The position numbers and the translations under genes were made by a program. Positions 26,945-36,134 of a stretch of DNA of 64,000 nt are shown piece by piece. This DNA is from Alteromonas indica (lineage in GTDB: Bacteria; Pseudomonadota; Gammaproteobacteria; Enterobacterales; Alteromonadaceae): NCBI GenBank assembly GCA_003056425.1, contig PYVY01000006.1, positions 1 to 64,000 of the forward strand. The letters are read 5' to 3'. Every line of letters starts with the position of its first letter. Within the stretch, counting starts at the first letter, position 1. A model generated the notes under the pieces. That model was not told the DNA's origin. It was given only the letters and a program-made list of their open reading frames with translations, and did no database searches.

Positions 26945-28453
26945 ATGACAGATGAACAGCGCGCAACACCCAGCCTCTTACTTGCACTAACGCCTGTTTT
27001 TCTGTCGCTTATTATACTAGGAACGCAGATATTCTACTTTGGCGTATTCGAGCCGCATATTCCTCTTGCCATTGGGGTGGCGCTCGCTAGTCTCGTGGGT
27101 ATTTACCTTGGTCTTACGTGGGAAGATATTCGCGCAGGTATTTTCAAAGTCATACACGTGGCATTACCCGCAGTAAGCGTCCTTATTGTGGTAGGAATGA
27201 TTATTGGTATCTGGATTGCGAGCGGAACAGTGCCAACCATAATCTATTATGGGTTAACACTGTTGTCCCCTGAGATTTTTCTGGCAGCGGCAATGGTTAT
27301 ATGTGCAGTGGTAGCCGTTTCGCTAGGAACAAGTTGGGGAAGCGTGGGTACAGTCGGCTTGGCCCTCATGGGCATTGGTGAAGGGTTTGATATTCCCATG
27401 TACTGGACTGCTGGCGCAGTGGTTTCTGGTGCGTTTTTCGGCGATAAGGTATCGCCGCTTTCTGATACAACTAATCTTGCCCCTGCAGTTACTGGCACAG
27501 ACGTGTTTTCTCACATTAAAAATATGATGGCCACCACCATTCCCGCTATGTTAATTGCGTTTCTGATTTATCTTGGGGTCGGCTTTTTTGTTATCGATAC
27601 ACAAAGTGTGTCATTTGACAAAATAGAAGGCATCACCACCGCTTTAACAGACAATTTCTATATTTCTTTGTGGGCGTTGCTACCGGCTGTAGTGGTAATG
27701 GTGCTGGCGCTTCGCAAGCTCCCTCCATTGCCTTCGCTGTTCGTGGGAGTAGTGGTAGGGGGCGCGTTTGCTATGATTGCACAAGGACAGAGCCTGCAGG
27801 CTGTGTTTGATTATGCCAACAATGGTTACTCCATCGAAACGGGCATAAGCGAGATAGATAGCTTGCTAAATCGGGGTGGTATTCAATCTATGATGTGGAC
27901 CATTTCATTGGTGCTCATTGCACTGGCTTTTGGTGGTGCACTAGAAACTACGGGATGTCTGAAAAGTATAATTAATTCGATAAAGAGCAAAGCGAAAACC
28001 TTTGTCAGTACGCAGATTGCAGCGGTGGGAACGGCGTTTGCAACCAACTTGGTGGCGGGCGACCCATACCTATCAGTCGCATTACCCGGGCGGATGTTTT
28101 CGCCTGTTTATCGCGGGATGGGCTATTCTACGCTGAATTTATCACGAGGCGTTGAGGAGGGCGGCACCTTAATGTCTCCGCTGATTCCCTGGAATGCTGG
28201 TGGGGCTTTTGTTATATCAGCCCTTGGACTGGGGATTTCTGGTGATAATTTAGAAAACCTGCTGTATATCCCCTTGGCATTCGCCTGCTGGACCGCGCCG
28301 CTGATAGGAATACTTTACGCTTACTTTGACTGGTTCTCACCCAAAGCCACAGACGAAGAACGCCAGCAGTGGGAATCATCGAACGCCGAAATTGCAAAAT
28401 TTAATGATAACGGTAAGCCTGTGGAAGAACAGGTTAAAAAAATGGATACCTAA
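26945..28453 (+). CDS. nhaC: NhaC-family Na+/H+ antiporter
   Basis: 502 residues, with AAGGAAG before the ATG. About 11-12 membrane helices are visible through the protein. Family signs are VCAVVAVSLGTSWGSVGTVG, then GAFFGDKVSPLSDTTNLAPA (the core region with Asp residues) and, later, TNLVAGDPYLSVALPGRMF. It exports Na+ in exchange for protons at the inner membrane, fitting a marine organism. It is monocistronic, with a GC-rich hairpin after it. The tail (about 470-502) is charged and cytosolic. Confidence 0.92.
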   Translation: MTDEQRATPSLLLALTPVFLSLIILGTQIFYFGVFEPHIPLAIGVALASLVGIYLGLTWEDIRAGIFKVIHVALPAVSVLIVVGMIIGIWIASGTVPTIIYYGLTLLSPEIFLAAAMVICAVVAVSLGTSWGSVGTVGLALMGIGEGFDIPMYWTAGAVVSGAFFGDKVSPLSDTTNLAPAVTGTDVFSHIKNMMATTIPAMLIAFLIYLGVGFFVIDTQSVSFDKIEGITTALTDNFYISLWALLPAVVVMVLALRKLPPLPSLFVGVVVGGAFAMIAQGQSLQAVFDYANNGYSIETGISEIDSLLNRGGIQSMMWTISLVLIALAFGGALETTGCLKSIINSIKSKAKTFVSTQIAAVGTAFATNLVAGDPYLSVALPGRMFSPVYRGMGYSTLNLSRGVEEGGTLMSPLIPWNAGGAFVISALGLGISGDNLENLLYIPLAFACWTAPLIGILYAYFDWFSPKATDEERQQWESSNAEIAKFNDNGKPVEEQVKKMDT

Positions 28454-28473
28454 AACCAAGATGCTAACGGTTT

Positions 28474-28497
28474 CCGGCAGGTATTTTAGCCTGCCGG
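28474..28497 (+). terminator. Hairpin after the antiporter gene
   Basis: CCGGCAGG (28474-28481) pairs perfectly with CCTGCCGG (28490-28497) around an 8-base loop. It lies 20 bases after the stop codon. There is no T tract directly after it, so termination is likely but not certain. Confidence 0.55.
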
Positions 28498-29506
28498 TGT
28501 GATTGGAAATCGGGTTAGGTAGGTTTTTTTGTAAGCCTTTGATAGCCGCAGTTTGGCGTTTTGAGTTACCGGATAACGCTCAGCGGCTGAACCTGGTCGG
28601 CGATGAAGTGCTTTGACGTAGCGAAAGTTGGTAAGTGGCAAAATATTGGCACTCACTCAGCGTTAAAAGGGGGAGGGTAAAGCCATACCCGTACTAAGCT
28701 TTCACGGCTGATACGACAACTTAATGGTTACAATACCAGGCCTGCATAAATGATTTCACAGTCAGTTGGGTAACGAATCTGACTTTTCTTCACCATAATA
28801 ATCTTCAAAAAAGTGCTGACCAGTCCTTTTTAGGCATTCATCGCTTGGTTAGAAACATAAAGGTACAGGCTGCAATGTGAATCGGCTCATGTGTTTATGT
28901 TCCACGCTGCGCCAGCCCCCATGTAACAACGTTTGATGGATGCCTTTTAGTTTAAACTTGGTAATAACACTAGACTAAAAAACATGAGCAAGGAACGCAC
29001 GTTGATGTGCCAATGTGTTAAGTGGTCTTCCTATATACCGCGGCCATTTGTTCAACATCAAGTGTGGAAAACTTGCACCCACAGCGATAACAGATTTTGG
29101 TTATTTTTTGTATGAACTCTGTATTTCCCCCCTTTGTAAAGGTTGGAAAGGCGGCTTCGTTAAGGTTTGAATATCCATTTACTTACCTGTTCATCCAGAT
29201 GGCAGGCTAACCTCCCGCTGCCTGGCATATTGTATAATAAGTTACTGGCCGTTACCCTTTCTTGGCTGATAATGCTGCTTATCTACGCAGTAAGTTTGTT
29301 CAGGCTCATGGTACTTCATATCTGTTGTGTCGCTCGATAAATGCCACGCCAAAACGTTTTCTTAACTATGGTAGCTACCACAGATCACGTGGGCCTGCGT
29401 ATAGCGCTACGGAATAAGAAATTAACAGAACAGTGGGGGCTCAATAGGGCAGTCACTTTGTAGCGAAACACGTTATAATGGCAGGCAAATATAAATAGGA
29501 ATTATT
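28498..29506. other. Gene-free stretch, probably decayed sequence
   Basis: About 1 kb with scattered stops in all frames. Short protein-like runs on the minus strand near 28850-29060 (for example GIHQTLLHGGWRS) hint at an old transposase or other gene, but no family can be named. The end contains the promoter of the DUF3010 gene. Confidence 0.4.
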
Positions 29507-29959
29507 ATGAAAGTTTGCGGTGTAGATTTAAAAGGCAACGAAGCAACAGTATGTTTGTTGTCATTGATAGATGGTTTATTTCATGTTCCCGACTGTCGTA
29601 CACGCCGGTTAACGTTAGCTGATACCAGTGCCAAAGGGCTAAAAAGCTTTCAAAGTACTTTCGCAAAGCTTGTCGCTGACTACAAAATAGATGCTGTGAT
29701 CATCCGCCAGCGCCAAAGCAAAGGCAAATTTGCCGGCAGTTCCATTGGCTTCAAACTAGAAGCCGCTATTGAGTTAATCGAAGGGTTAGAGGTTGTGGTA
29801 TTTAACCCAACCGATATTAAAGAATCTTTACGCAGAAACCCCATCGCAGTGCCTTTTTCAGACACTGGTTTAAAGCAGTTTCAAGAGACTGCCTTTACTA
29901 CCGCTTATGCCTGGCTAATGAAACGTGACAGCCCATCGCAAACACCAGCTAGCCTCTAG
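29507..29959 (+). CDS. DUF3010 family protein
   Basis: 150 residues with AGGA before the ATG. The start MKVCGVDLKGNEATVCLLSL and the middle VVFNPTDIKESLRRNPIAVP match the DUF3010 family of gammaproteobacterial proteins. It is a soluble protein with an RNase H-like feel (an early Asp in a beta strand), but its function is unknown. It is a single gene between two long gene-poor gaps. Confidence 0.8.
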   Translation: MKVCGVDLKGNEATVCLLSLIDGLFHVPDCRTRRLTLADTSAKGLKSFQSTFAKLVADYKIDAVIIRQRQSKGKFAGSSIGFKLEAAIELIEGLEVVVFNPTDIKESLRRNPIAVPFSDTGLKQFQETAFTTAYAWLMKRDSPSQTPASL

Positions 29960-30475
29960 CTAAGCTGGCCGGTGAATAATGAGGCAGTGCATGTTACCAC
30001 TTCAAAAGTAAGCTGCCTCTACTTCATGAATAGGTAACGAATAGATAAGATGCGTATGACTTACCGGTGTCCGGTCTTCAAACCATCCAGCTACACAACA
30101 AGCCAGGTTCAAATTGGAGAGGGTCGAATTGGAACAACCAGTTACTATTGGCCAGCACGGTTGGGGTTTACGCTAACTTAAGCCTAACTTAAGCTCAACA
30201 CCGACATGCTGCTAGCACCACGCTATATCAAGCCTGCTGAAGGTGATTCGTAGTCTGAGGCAAAAAATGAAACGGTGAAAAGCTTTGCTCACGTTTATCC
30301 CAACCGAGTTTTTGATATCAGTTGGCTGATGCGGTGGGTCAGTGCCACTAAAGCGGCCTTAGCGGACCTATAGCTTGGTGGCTATACCGCTGTTTTGAAT
30401 GGGCCGAATTGTTATGTGCAATCGAGGATGATAATGTGGTAATACTAAAAAAGGATTTTGGTAGGTCACATCACA
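29960..30475. other. Intergenic, no supported gene
   Basis: No protein-like frame on either strand. The end carries the upstream region of the anchored protein gene; a minus-strand frame at 30368-30574 is not supported. Confidence 0.4.
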
Positions 30476-31783
30476 ATGCAAGTGCTCGTCTGGTTTATCT
30501 GCGTCATGCTCGCCTTTACAGCAGGCTATTTTGTTAATTCTTGGCCGAAACAAACGCAGGTTTGCAATACCCACGCCCGTGAACGCCCTCCAGCCAAAAT
30601 AACCGCTGAGCAGGATGAGAATGTCGCCGCAAATATAAATAAATCAGAGCCTAACCTTAGTAAAATACAAACACAGAACAAAAACCAAACATTACCCATC
30701 AGTGAGCTTGCCGGACATCTGAGTTCGCTCATAAGTAGTAGTAGTGACCCTACGGTGTTGTCATTTTCGCAGACAGCTAGCGTATATACCTTCGTTGCCA
30801 ATTTGCCAGAATCCCAGCTCCTGGGGCTTCTTCAATACTTTTCCAGCACCAATTTTAATCATAACAGTACTGAATTTTCCGCCCTGTTTAGTCGTTACGC
30901 CGAGCTGAACCCGACTAAAGCAATAGACTTTGCATTGACTGAGATCGATGACGAAAGCACTAAAACTGGCTATCTTGCAACAGGGCTTGATGCTTTAGGC
31001 ATGCAAGATCCCATTGCCGCCTACGATTATTTTTTGCAACTTAACCATGCGTTGCCAAGCCAAACATCGCACAATCAGCAAATGCCAACGGGGGGCTTGG
31101 TGACCACGTTTGCCGGCCTGGCAAAGCTGGATATGGCATTGGCTATAGATAAGTTAAACGAACTGAATCAACTCGGTTACCGGCTCTCAACGCTAGTATG
31201 GGGGCTTACCCAGGCCCTTGAGTCAAAGCACGATTTTGTCGACTTGCTTACTCTTACCAAAGCGATTGACGACCATGAAGTAGAGGAGAGCATTATTCAA
31301 GAGTGGGCCAGAAAAAGCCCTGAAGAGGTGGGCGCCTGGCTCGTTGAAGATTATTCTGGCAATCGCTACGATGAACTTAAATCTAGATTTATAAGCAGTT
31401 GGTCTTACCAAGACAGAGAGAAAAGCGGTGATTGGCTTATTGCCCACACAGCACAAGACAAGCTTGATGACGACGTAGTTAACTTTATGCGCTCCTGGAG
31501 TTGGCATAGTCCTGAAGCTGCGATGGAATGGTTTAAGCAACAGCCAGAAAAAGTACATAACCAAAGAAATTTCGGTGAATTTATTAACAGTGTAGCGGTA
31601 TCTCAGCCTCAATTTGCCGCCAAGTATTTAGGCTTTGTCGACAGCAAAACAAAACAGGCAGATATTTCCCGTAGTATCTATCGAGGGCTCAAACGCAGAA
31701 GCACCTCACAAGCAACTGCATTTTTGGAACAGTCCCCTTTGAAAAATGACATTCTCGAGCTGGAAGCAGAGTCTAGCCGATAA
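30476..31783 (+). CDS. Membrane-anchored helical-repeat protein of unknown function
   Basis: 435 residues from the ATG at 30476; the frame is open from a TTG at 30458. An N-terminal membrane anchor (about residues 3-20, VLVWFICVMLAFTAGYFV) is followed by a charged linker. A long all-helical region then repeats motifs such as NPTKAIDFAL, DPIAAYDYF, SPEEVGAWLV and SPEAAMEWF. These look like degenerate helical repeats about 30-60 residues apart, suggesting an alpha-solenoid for protein contacts in the periplasm. I do not recognise a named family. It has no operon partner. Confidence 0.7.
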   Translation: MQVLVWFICVMLAFTAGYFVNSWPKQTQVCNTHARERPPAKITAEQDENVAANINKSEPNLSKIQTQNKNQTLPISELAGHLSSLISSSSDPTVLSFSQTASVYTFVANLPESQLLGLLQYFSSTNFNHNSTEFSALFSRYAELNPTKAIDFALTEIDDESTKTGYLATGLDALGMQDPIAAYDYFLQLNHALPSQTSHNQQMPTGGLVTTFAGLAKLDMALAIDKLNELNQLGYRLSTLVWGLTQALESKHDFVDLLTLTKAIDDHEVEESIIQEWARKSPEEVGAWLVEDYSGNRYDELKSRFISSWSYQDREKSGDWLIAHTAQDKLDDDVVNFMRSWSWHSPEAAMEWFKQQPEKVHNQRNFGEFINSVAVSQPQFAAKYLGFVDSKTKQADISRSIYRGLKRRSTSQATAFLEQSPLKNDILELEAESSR

Positions 31784-32283
31784 TATAAAAGCAGGATTCA
31801 TTTGCCTAAAGTATTCGCAATACGCGCTGCCACCCCAAACATTGATAGGGGGCCTTTACCAAGCAATGTTCAAATCTTTTACGACTTACTGGCAATCTGA
31901 TGCAGGATAAAATCCCCAGTCACTTTTGAATATTTCGCTGTTAACAGGGCACACGGAACTGTCATTCAATCGTCCGACACCGATACCGCTTGTAATGAGC
32001 AATTACCTAACCACCACCATCGCGAAGGCGGTGATGTTCTGTAAGCGATGCCCGAACCATTCGTCTAACCCACTCAATTGGAGGCTTTGCTCAGCTGTGA
32101 TCTGCGGTTCACCTAATTTTTAAGCACGTTTCCGGCAACACTTCTAAGCATATGAATTGTTACCGTAAGCTGTACTATGCAAATATGAAGTACATTTGTA
32201 TGGGGCTCTTAATGAGCCCATCGTTTTGATATGAGACCTTGAAAATCTTCCTAAATAACAAACTTAAAATGGATTTTAACAAT
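31784..32283. other. Intergenic, no supported gene
   Basis: No convincing frame or RNA gene; a frame at 31926-32123 lacks a ribosome site. The last part is AT-rich and probably carries the promoter of the next gene. Confidence 0.4.
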
Positions 32284-32817
32284 ATGAAATTGGTTAAATT
32301 TGTATCATTAACTTTGATTATCGTGGTTATCATCATGGCGCTTGCTTATGAAAAAATCATAACTGGCATTCTGTTGCCGCAGTATATAGCTTGGGCGCAT
32401 GAGACGGACCGCGCTGGTATGGAAATAGGTACTCCCTTAAATCAGAAGGAATTATCGCTGGCGACAGCAATAGGTATTGAACATCCTGAAAAGGTTAGGA
32501 TTGTTTATGTTGATGAAGTTCCTTACCCTTACGAAAACTTTGCATTGAAAATTTTTGGCGAAGCTGTTGGGCTTATTGGTGAGGGGATAATTAACAACGC
32601 ACAAGTTTTCGGCTATTCAATATATACGCGTAAGGATTTTGAGCTGGATAGGCCAAAGCTAGCGCATGAGTTAGTGCATGTATTACAGATTGAAAGGGCC
32701 AGTTTAGATAATATCGTAACCCAGCATTTTTCTGACATGGCAGAGTATGGGTACAATAAAGCACCGCTGGAAATAGAAGCTGCTGAAGCCAACAAGAAAT
32801 ACAGTGCCGCCTGGTAA
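32284..32817 (+). CDS. Membrane-anchored protein with a zincin-like HELVH motif
   Basis: 177 residues if started at the ATG at 32284 (GGA about 10 bases upstream); other in-frame starts are an ATG at 32269 and a TTG at 32239. One N-terminal membrane segment (LVKFVSLTLIIVVIIMALAY) precedes the soluble part. LAHELVHVLQ is an HExxH zinc-binding motif, and the later PLEIEAAEAN could supply the third ligand Glu. The layout resembles DUF4157-like putative metallopeptidases. Proteolytic activity is inferred from the motif only. Confidence 0.65.
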   Translation: MKLVKFVSLTLIIVVIIMALAYEKIITGILLPQYIAWAHETDRAGMEIGTPLNQKELSLATAIGIEHPEKVRIVYVDEVPYPYENFALKIFGEAVGLIGEGIINNAQVFGYSIYTRKDFELDRPKLAHELVHVLQIERASLDNIVTQHFSDMAEYGYNKAPLEIEAAEANKKYSAAW

Positions 32818-33140
32818 TTGAAAATTGCTGTTTGGCTGTCCTTAAACCCCACTACGGCACCTTTCTCGGCGCTAAGTGCGGTGGGCTAAAAGACAGATTG
32901 ACGGTCCTAAGAGAGCGAGAAGCGGATGTTTCGTGTGAATGGGGGAGTGGACAGGTAGCTATAGAAAAACAGCAGGTGTTCAACGATTAGGCTAATGGGC
33001 ATCCAGAAGGTTATGAAGGCGCAGTCGGGTGTACGTCCCAGACCATAATCTCTAACGGGTCCCATTGAATAAGCTATGTGGCGTGACATTTGAACTCGCC
33101 AAAAGGCGATGGAAAGTTATGCATGTCAATGATATTGGCT
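32818..33140. other. Intergenic, nothing recognised
   Basis: About 320 bases between two convergent genes. No clear terminator or gene seen. Confidence 0.4.
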
Positions 33141-33773
33141 CTATTCAGATTTAGATTGAAAGTAAACTGTAAATACAACATCACTTTCTGAATCTGGGGC
33201 ATTCTGCACTTCCATTTGAGCCATATTCATATCAATATCAGCTGAGCTTTTTCTTACAATATTATGCCAATCAGCCTCAGGGATGTTCCGGTCACTGTAT
33301 AGATCTGCAGTTGATTTATAAACTATTAACTTGCAAATCGAAGCTTTGCAAGTTAACTCTTTGATATCAAATGTATCAGCAAATTGCTGAGACTTTAATG
33401 ATTCGCTTATAAAAAACTCTTGGTCCTGTGACCAGATTTCTTCTCTTTCTTCGTTATCAAATTCTCTGATGATTTTCCCGAAAGAGAATACTGACACGCT
33501 AGAATCAGGGTTTTCAGCCGGATTTACGTTCATGTCAGGTAGTTCTTCTTTTATCTCTCTCATAGATCGCGAGCCCTTCAAATTAGCAGCGTTGTTAATA
33601 ATCTCCGTATCTTTTGCCGTTATTCTAACTGTAGTGTCGGGTGGGGAAGTCACAGTCGTATCGTGTGATTTTTCCTGATTTTCTTCTTGAGACGAGTCAT
33701 TAATAAAATCTCTGGTAAAGTACCCCAGTACGAACACGATAATTATGAAAGCTAAACTAAGAGTTCTACTCAC
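33141..33773 (-). CDS. Membrane-anchored protein with a paired-cysteine C-terminal domain
   Basis: 210 residues. An N-terminal anchor (SLAFIIIVFVLGYFTRDFI) is followed by an acidic, low-complexity linker (about 25-60) and a C-terminal domain with FDIKELTCKASICKLIVYK. The C-x5-C pair in an amphipathic strand is seen in many uncharacterised periplasmic proteins of gammaproteobacteria and may form a disulfide. The function is not known. The layout (anchor, linker, outer domain) parallels the protein at 30476-31783. Confidence 0.65.
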   Translation of the reverse strand: MSRTLSLAFIIIVFVLGYFTRDFINDSSQEENQEKSHDTTVTSPPDTTVRITAKDTEIINNAANLKGSRSMREIKEELPDMNVNPAENPDSSVSVFSFGKIIREFDNEEREEIWSQDQEFFISESLKSQQFADTFDIKELTCKASICKLIVYKSTADLYSDRNIPEADWHNIVRKSSADIDMNMAQMEVQNAPDSESDVVFTVYFQSKSE

Positions 33774-34314
33774 CAGACTTCCTTATGCTTATTTTTGAAC
33801 ACTCCTGGTACACTAAATGCTGGTTACAGAATAATCAAATAAGAAGTGTAATATCCGCTTATGACCAATATCTGAAATTTTTCCAGATGTTTCAATGATG
33901 GCTAAAGACAAGGAGCCGACGTTTATCGCCTCGTTTTAAGGGGAAACACCTTGACCATAATACGAAGTATCCCAGGTGTTTGTGACCCAGTCGACGTTTG
34001 TTAAGTGGTAGAGGACATAACCAAACATTTAAACCCTCTCGATCAAATGATAGGCTTACGATTGTCCCTGTGGCAGTTACAATTGTTCTTTTAGAACGAG
34101 TTTCGGTCTTTTGCACTTAACCAATACCGCTATGAGTCATTGTACGGTGGGCCAGGTATTTGTGTTCAGCTGTTTACTATCCTGTTCTCAGAATTTGTTT
34201 TTTACCCGGCACCGGCCCCCCGGAGCTTTACCATCTTAACGGTGGCGTGAGTAGGCTTAGCGGTTTTGATGCTGATAGCGGTGCCGTGGAAGCGTTGGTT
34301 ATAGCCTTTTAATT
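33774..34314. other. Gene-poor gap
   Basis: A minus-strand frame at 33892-34116 lacks a ribosome site and reads poorly, so it is not called. Nothing else was recognised. Confidence 0.4.
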
Positions 34315-34344
34315 TGATTAATGATTAATGATTAATGATTAATG
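34315..34344 (-). repeat. Heptanucleotide tandem repeat at the 3' end of a gene
   Basis: GATTAAT repeats four times in succession. It overlaps the last codons and stop of the gene at 34325-34687. Because the unit is 7 bases, each gain or loss shifts the reading frame of the C-terminus. Confidence 0.8.
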
Positions 34345-34687
34345 GGATTACAGAGGGATGAATACCTCCAGACGGGCCAAACATAAAATGATGTTTACTC
34401 TGACTTCCATCTTTTCTATTAACCAATACATGCTTCTCGATAATGATAAGATTCTCCACTTCTTCTGCGCTAATTTTTGTAAAAGTTGGGAATGTTTGGA
34501 TATAGATATACTTGCCGCGCTTAATTACTGAAAGTCTGCCCCATCTCCAGCAAGCCAATGTCACCATTAAAACAATCGTTGTATAAAAAACAAAACGCAT
34601 GGATAGATTGTTGGGTGTGAGTACACCCGAGAGGATAAAAACAAGAAACAACGTCGTCGTATAATTTAATAAAAATAGTACCGTCAT
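34325..34687 (-). CDS. Two-helix membrane protein, possible bacteriocin immunity protein
   Basis: 120 residues from the ATG at 34687, which has GGAAAG upstream. There are two membrane helices (about 3-22 and 31-50) and then a small soluble domain (KYIYIQTFPTFTKISAEEV) that could be PH-like. It follows two bacteriocin-like precursor genes on the same strand, separated by a strong hairpin. This is the place where immunity genes usually stand. The last codons are made of a 7-base repeat. Family not recognised; immunity is inferred from position and membrane topology. Confidence 0.55.
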   Translation of the reverse strand: MTVLFLLNYTTTLFLVFILSGVLTPNNLSMRFVFYTTIVLMVTLACWRWGRLSVIKRGKYIYIQTFPTFTKISAEEVENLIIIEKHVLVNRKDGSQSKHHFMFGPSGGIHPSVIPLIINH

Positions 34688-34699
34688 TTTACTTTCCAG

Positions 34700-34723
34700 A
34701 AAGAGAGGCTGATGCCTCTCTTT
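34700..34723 (-). terminator. Intra-operon hairpin after the bacteriocin-like genes
   Basis: A perfect 10-base stem, AAAGAGAGGC (34700-34709) and GCCTCTCTTT (34714-34723), with a 4-base loop. It begins one base after the stop codon of the second precursor gene. On the minus strand it ends in only three T before the next ribosome site, so partial termination or mRNA protection is likely. Either would give more precursor than downstream protein. Confidence 0.75.
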
Positions 34724-34724
34724 A

Positions 34725-34940
34725 TTATGGGTAACAAAAGTATGCGCCACCAATTGTACCAATTGCAGAGCCTAACGAGCTACCACCTGTGATGCCAGCG
34801 CCCGCTCCGAAACCAAAACCTCCCACAAAGCCTGCGACCCCACCAATAACTCCACCAGTGATACCACCACCAACAGCCCAGTTAGACATACAATCTCCGC
34901 CAGAAATTTGTAAGATCTCGTCAAGGTTTAATTCATTCAT
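34725..34940 (-). CDS. Double-glycine-leader bacteriocin-like peptide 2
   Basis: 71 residues; AAGGA lies seven bases before the ATG at 34940. The leader MNELNLDEILQISGG (15 residues) has the Leu/Glu pattern and Gly-Gly end that C39-peptidase ABC exporters cut. The mature part (56 residues) begins DCMSNWAVGGG, is full of GxxxG and GG repeats (GGVIGGVAGFVGGFGFGAGA) and ends in AYFCYP. It has two cysteines only, at mature position 2 and third from the end. This resembles class IIb two-peptide bacteriocins. No exporter gene is in the window. Confidence 0.78.
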   Translation of the reverse strand: MNELNLDEILQISGGDCMSNWAVGGGITGGVIGGVAGFVGGFGFGAGAGITGGSSLGSAIGTIGGAYFCYP

Positions 34941-34950
34941 ATCGCTATCC

Positions 34951-35172
34951 TTAAGGTATGCAAACTGCTGCGCCAACCTGCGTTCCAAATCCAAATCCCC
35001 AAAGTGCGCCAGCCCCCATACCTATGCCTGCTGTAGCAATACCCCCACCGATAAAGCCGCCTAGTGCGCCCAATGCACCAAAACCAGCTACGCAAACGCT
35101 TTGGTCCAAACCGGCGCCATTTACGCTATTAAGCTCTTCTAAAGTTAACTCATTCAAGATAATAATCTCCAT
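34951..35172 (-). CDS. Double-glycine-leader bacteriocin-like peptide 1
   Basis: 73 residues from the ATG at 35172; AAAGGGA lies somewhat far upstream and an in-frame TTG exists at 35199. The leader part LNELTLEELNSVNGA ends in Gly-Ala, a common variant of the double-glycine site, giving a mature peptide of about 53 residues (GLDQSVCVAGFGALGALGGF onward). It is rich in GxxxG and Ala and ends in AAVCIP. It has exactly two cysteines, at mature position 7 and third from the end, as in peptide 2. The stop codon overlaps the ribosome site of peptide 2, so the two are co-translated as a pair. Confidence 0.78.
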   Translation of the reverse strand: MEIIILNELTLEELNSVNGAGLDQSVCVAGFGALGALGGFIGGGIATAGIGMGAGALWGFGFGTQVGAAVCIP

Positions 35173-35519
35173 ATAATTTATATTTAGTCCCTTTAACAAA
35201 GGGCCAATACAGGCTATTCATATCCTCTAAGACTGAATACTGACCTGATGAGTAGTTTTAGAGATTGAATTGATATTTAGGGTTAAGGGTGGACCTTGCT
35301 TGCTGCAATTGGCGTTGATGATCACCGCCGATAGAGCTACTTAACACCATGCAAAAACATATGCCGGTTAGAGCCAGGTTGAAGTAATTCAATGAGGTTG
35401 AGGTAACCTATATCGTGTTATTTAACCCAGCGCTTGGTTTTTGGGTAAAGTTTCTCATGTACCTACAAGTGCCTAACCGTATATGAACGGAAGGTTTACC
35501 CGAAGCGGCGACGCGATAT
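35173..35519. other. Upstream region of the bacteriocin-like operon
   Basis: No gene seen. It should contain the minus-strand promoter of the peptide operon. Confidence 0.4.
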
Positions 35520-35782
35520 CGCCAGATACCGTAAAGTAACTTTTTGACCAGGAACGTTGCCGCTTTGTGTAAAAGAGCCTGTGCTTTTTCTTGGTAACGA
35601 GGTTAGCCGCTGCTTTTAAATGTTTTATCTTATGATTGCTCAACTTCACGCTTCCAGCAGCGCAGAAGAATGGTATTGAAACCGCTATCCAATGCAGTCT
35701 GACGACAACTGGCGTTAGGCTTCGGCGTAAGTAACACCGCTTCGTGATTGAGCTGTGGGGAATACTCTCTTCCTTTGGTCAT
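35520..35782 (-). pseudogene. Remnant of an IS3-type orfA transposase gene
   Basis: From the ATG at 35782 the frame reads MTKGREYSPQLNHEAVLLTP and continues CRQTALDSGFNT, which matches the helix-turn-helix start of IS3-type OrfA proteins. Stops and shifts then interrupt it, though the coiled-coil end is still recognisable (for example ALLHKAATFLVKKLL). It is unlike the orfA at 24850, so it belonged to another element. The 3' limit is approximate. Confidence 0.65.
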
Positions 35783-36134
35783 AAACATTCCACTTAGGCT
35801 TAGCCTGTCTCTTTATGGATGTGTCCGTAAATTCTGGCCAGAACCCTTACCAATGGGGCCGGTGGAGTCAATCAGGCTTCGGCGTTTTCGCCATCGGTTA
35901 TTAATATTGCTGAAAGGAGACGCTGAATAGTTGTTCGCTGACATCCAGGGAAATTTCACTGTTGTTCTCACTGGACTAAAAAGTTGGGTGAACGCCCGTT
36001 CATTACCGCCTTCTTCGCAAAAATACGTATCCTGACCCCGGTAAAAAGAATTAAGTTTGCTTGGGTTGTAAATTTTTGGTAAACAAAGCGCTGATAATAC
36101 GCAATCTGCCCCTTCATCCAGACAAGGTATCCCC
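35783..36134. other. Probable decayed mobile-element sequence
   Basis: Interrupted frames on both strands and no intact gene. It lies between the orfA relic and the DUF1080 gene. Confidence 0.35.

Noticed and set aside
33892-34116. Minus-strand frame of 74 codons near the bacteriocin locus
   Set aside because: No ribosome site, no leader or membrane pattern, and many basic residues typical of a chance frame.
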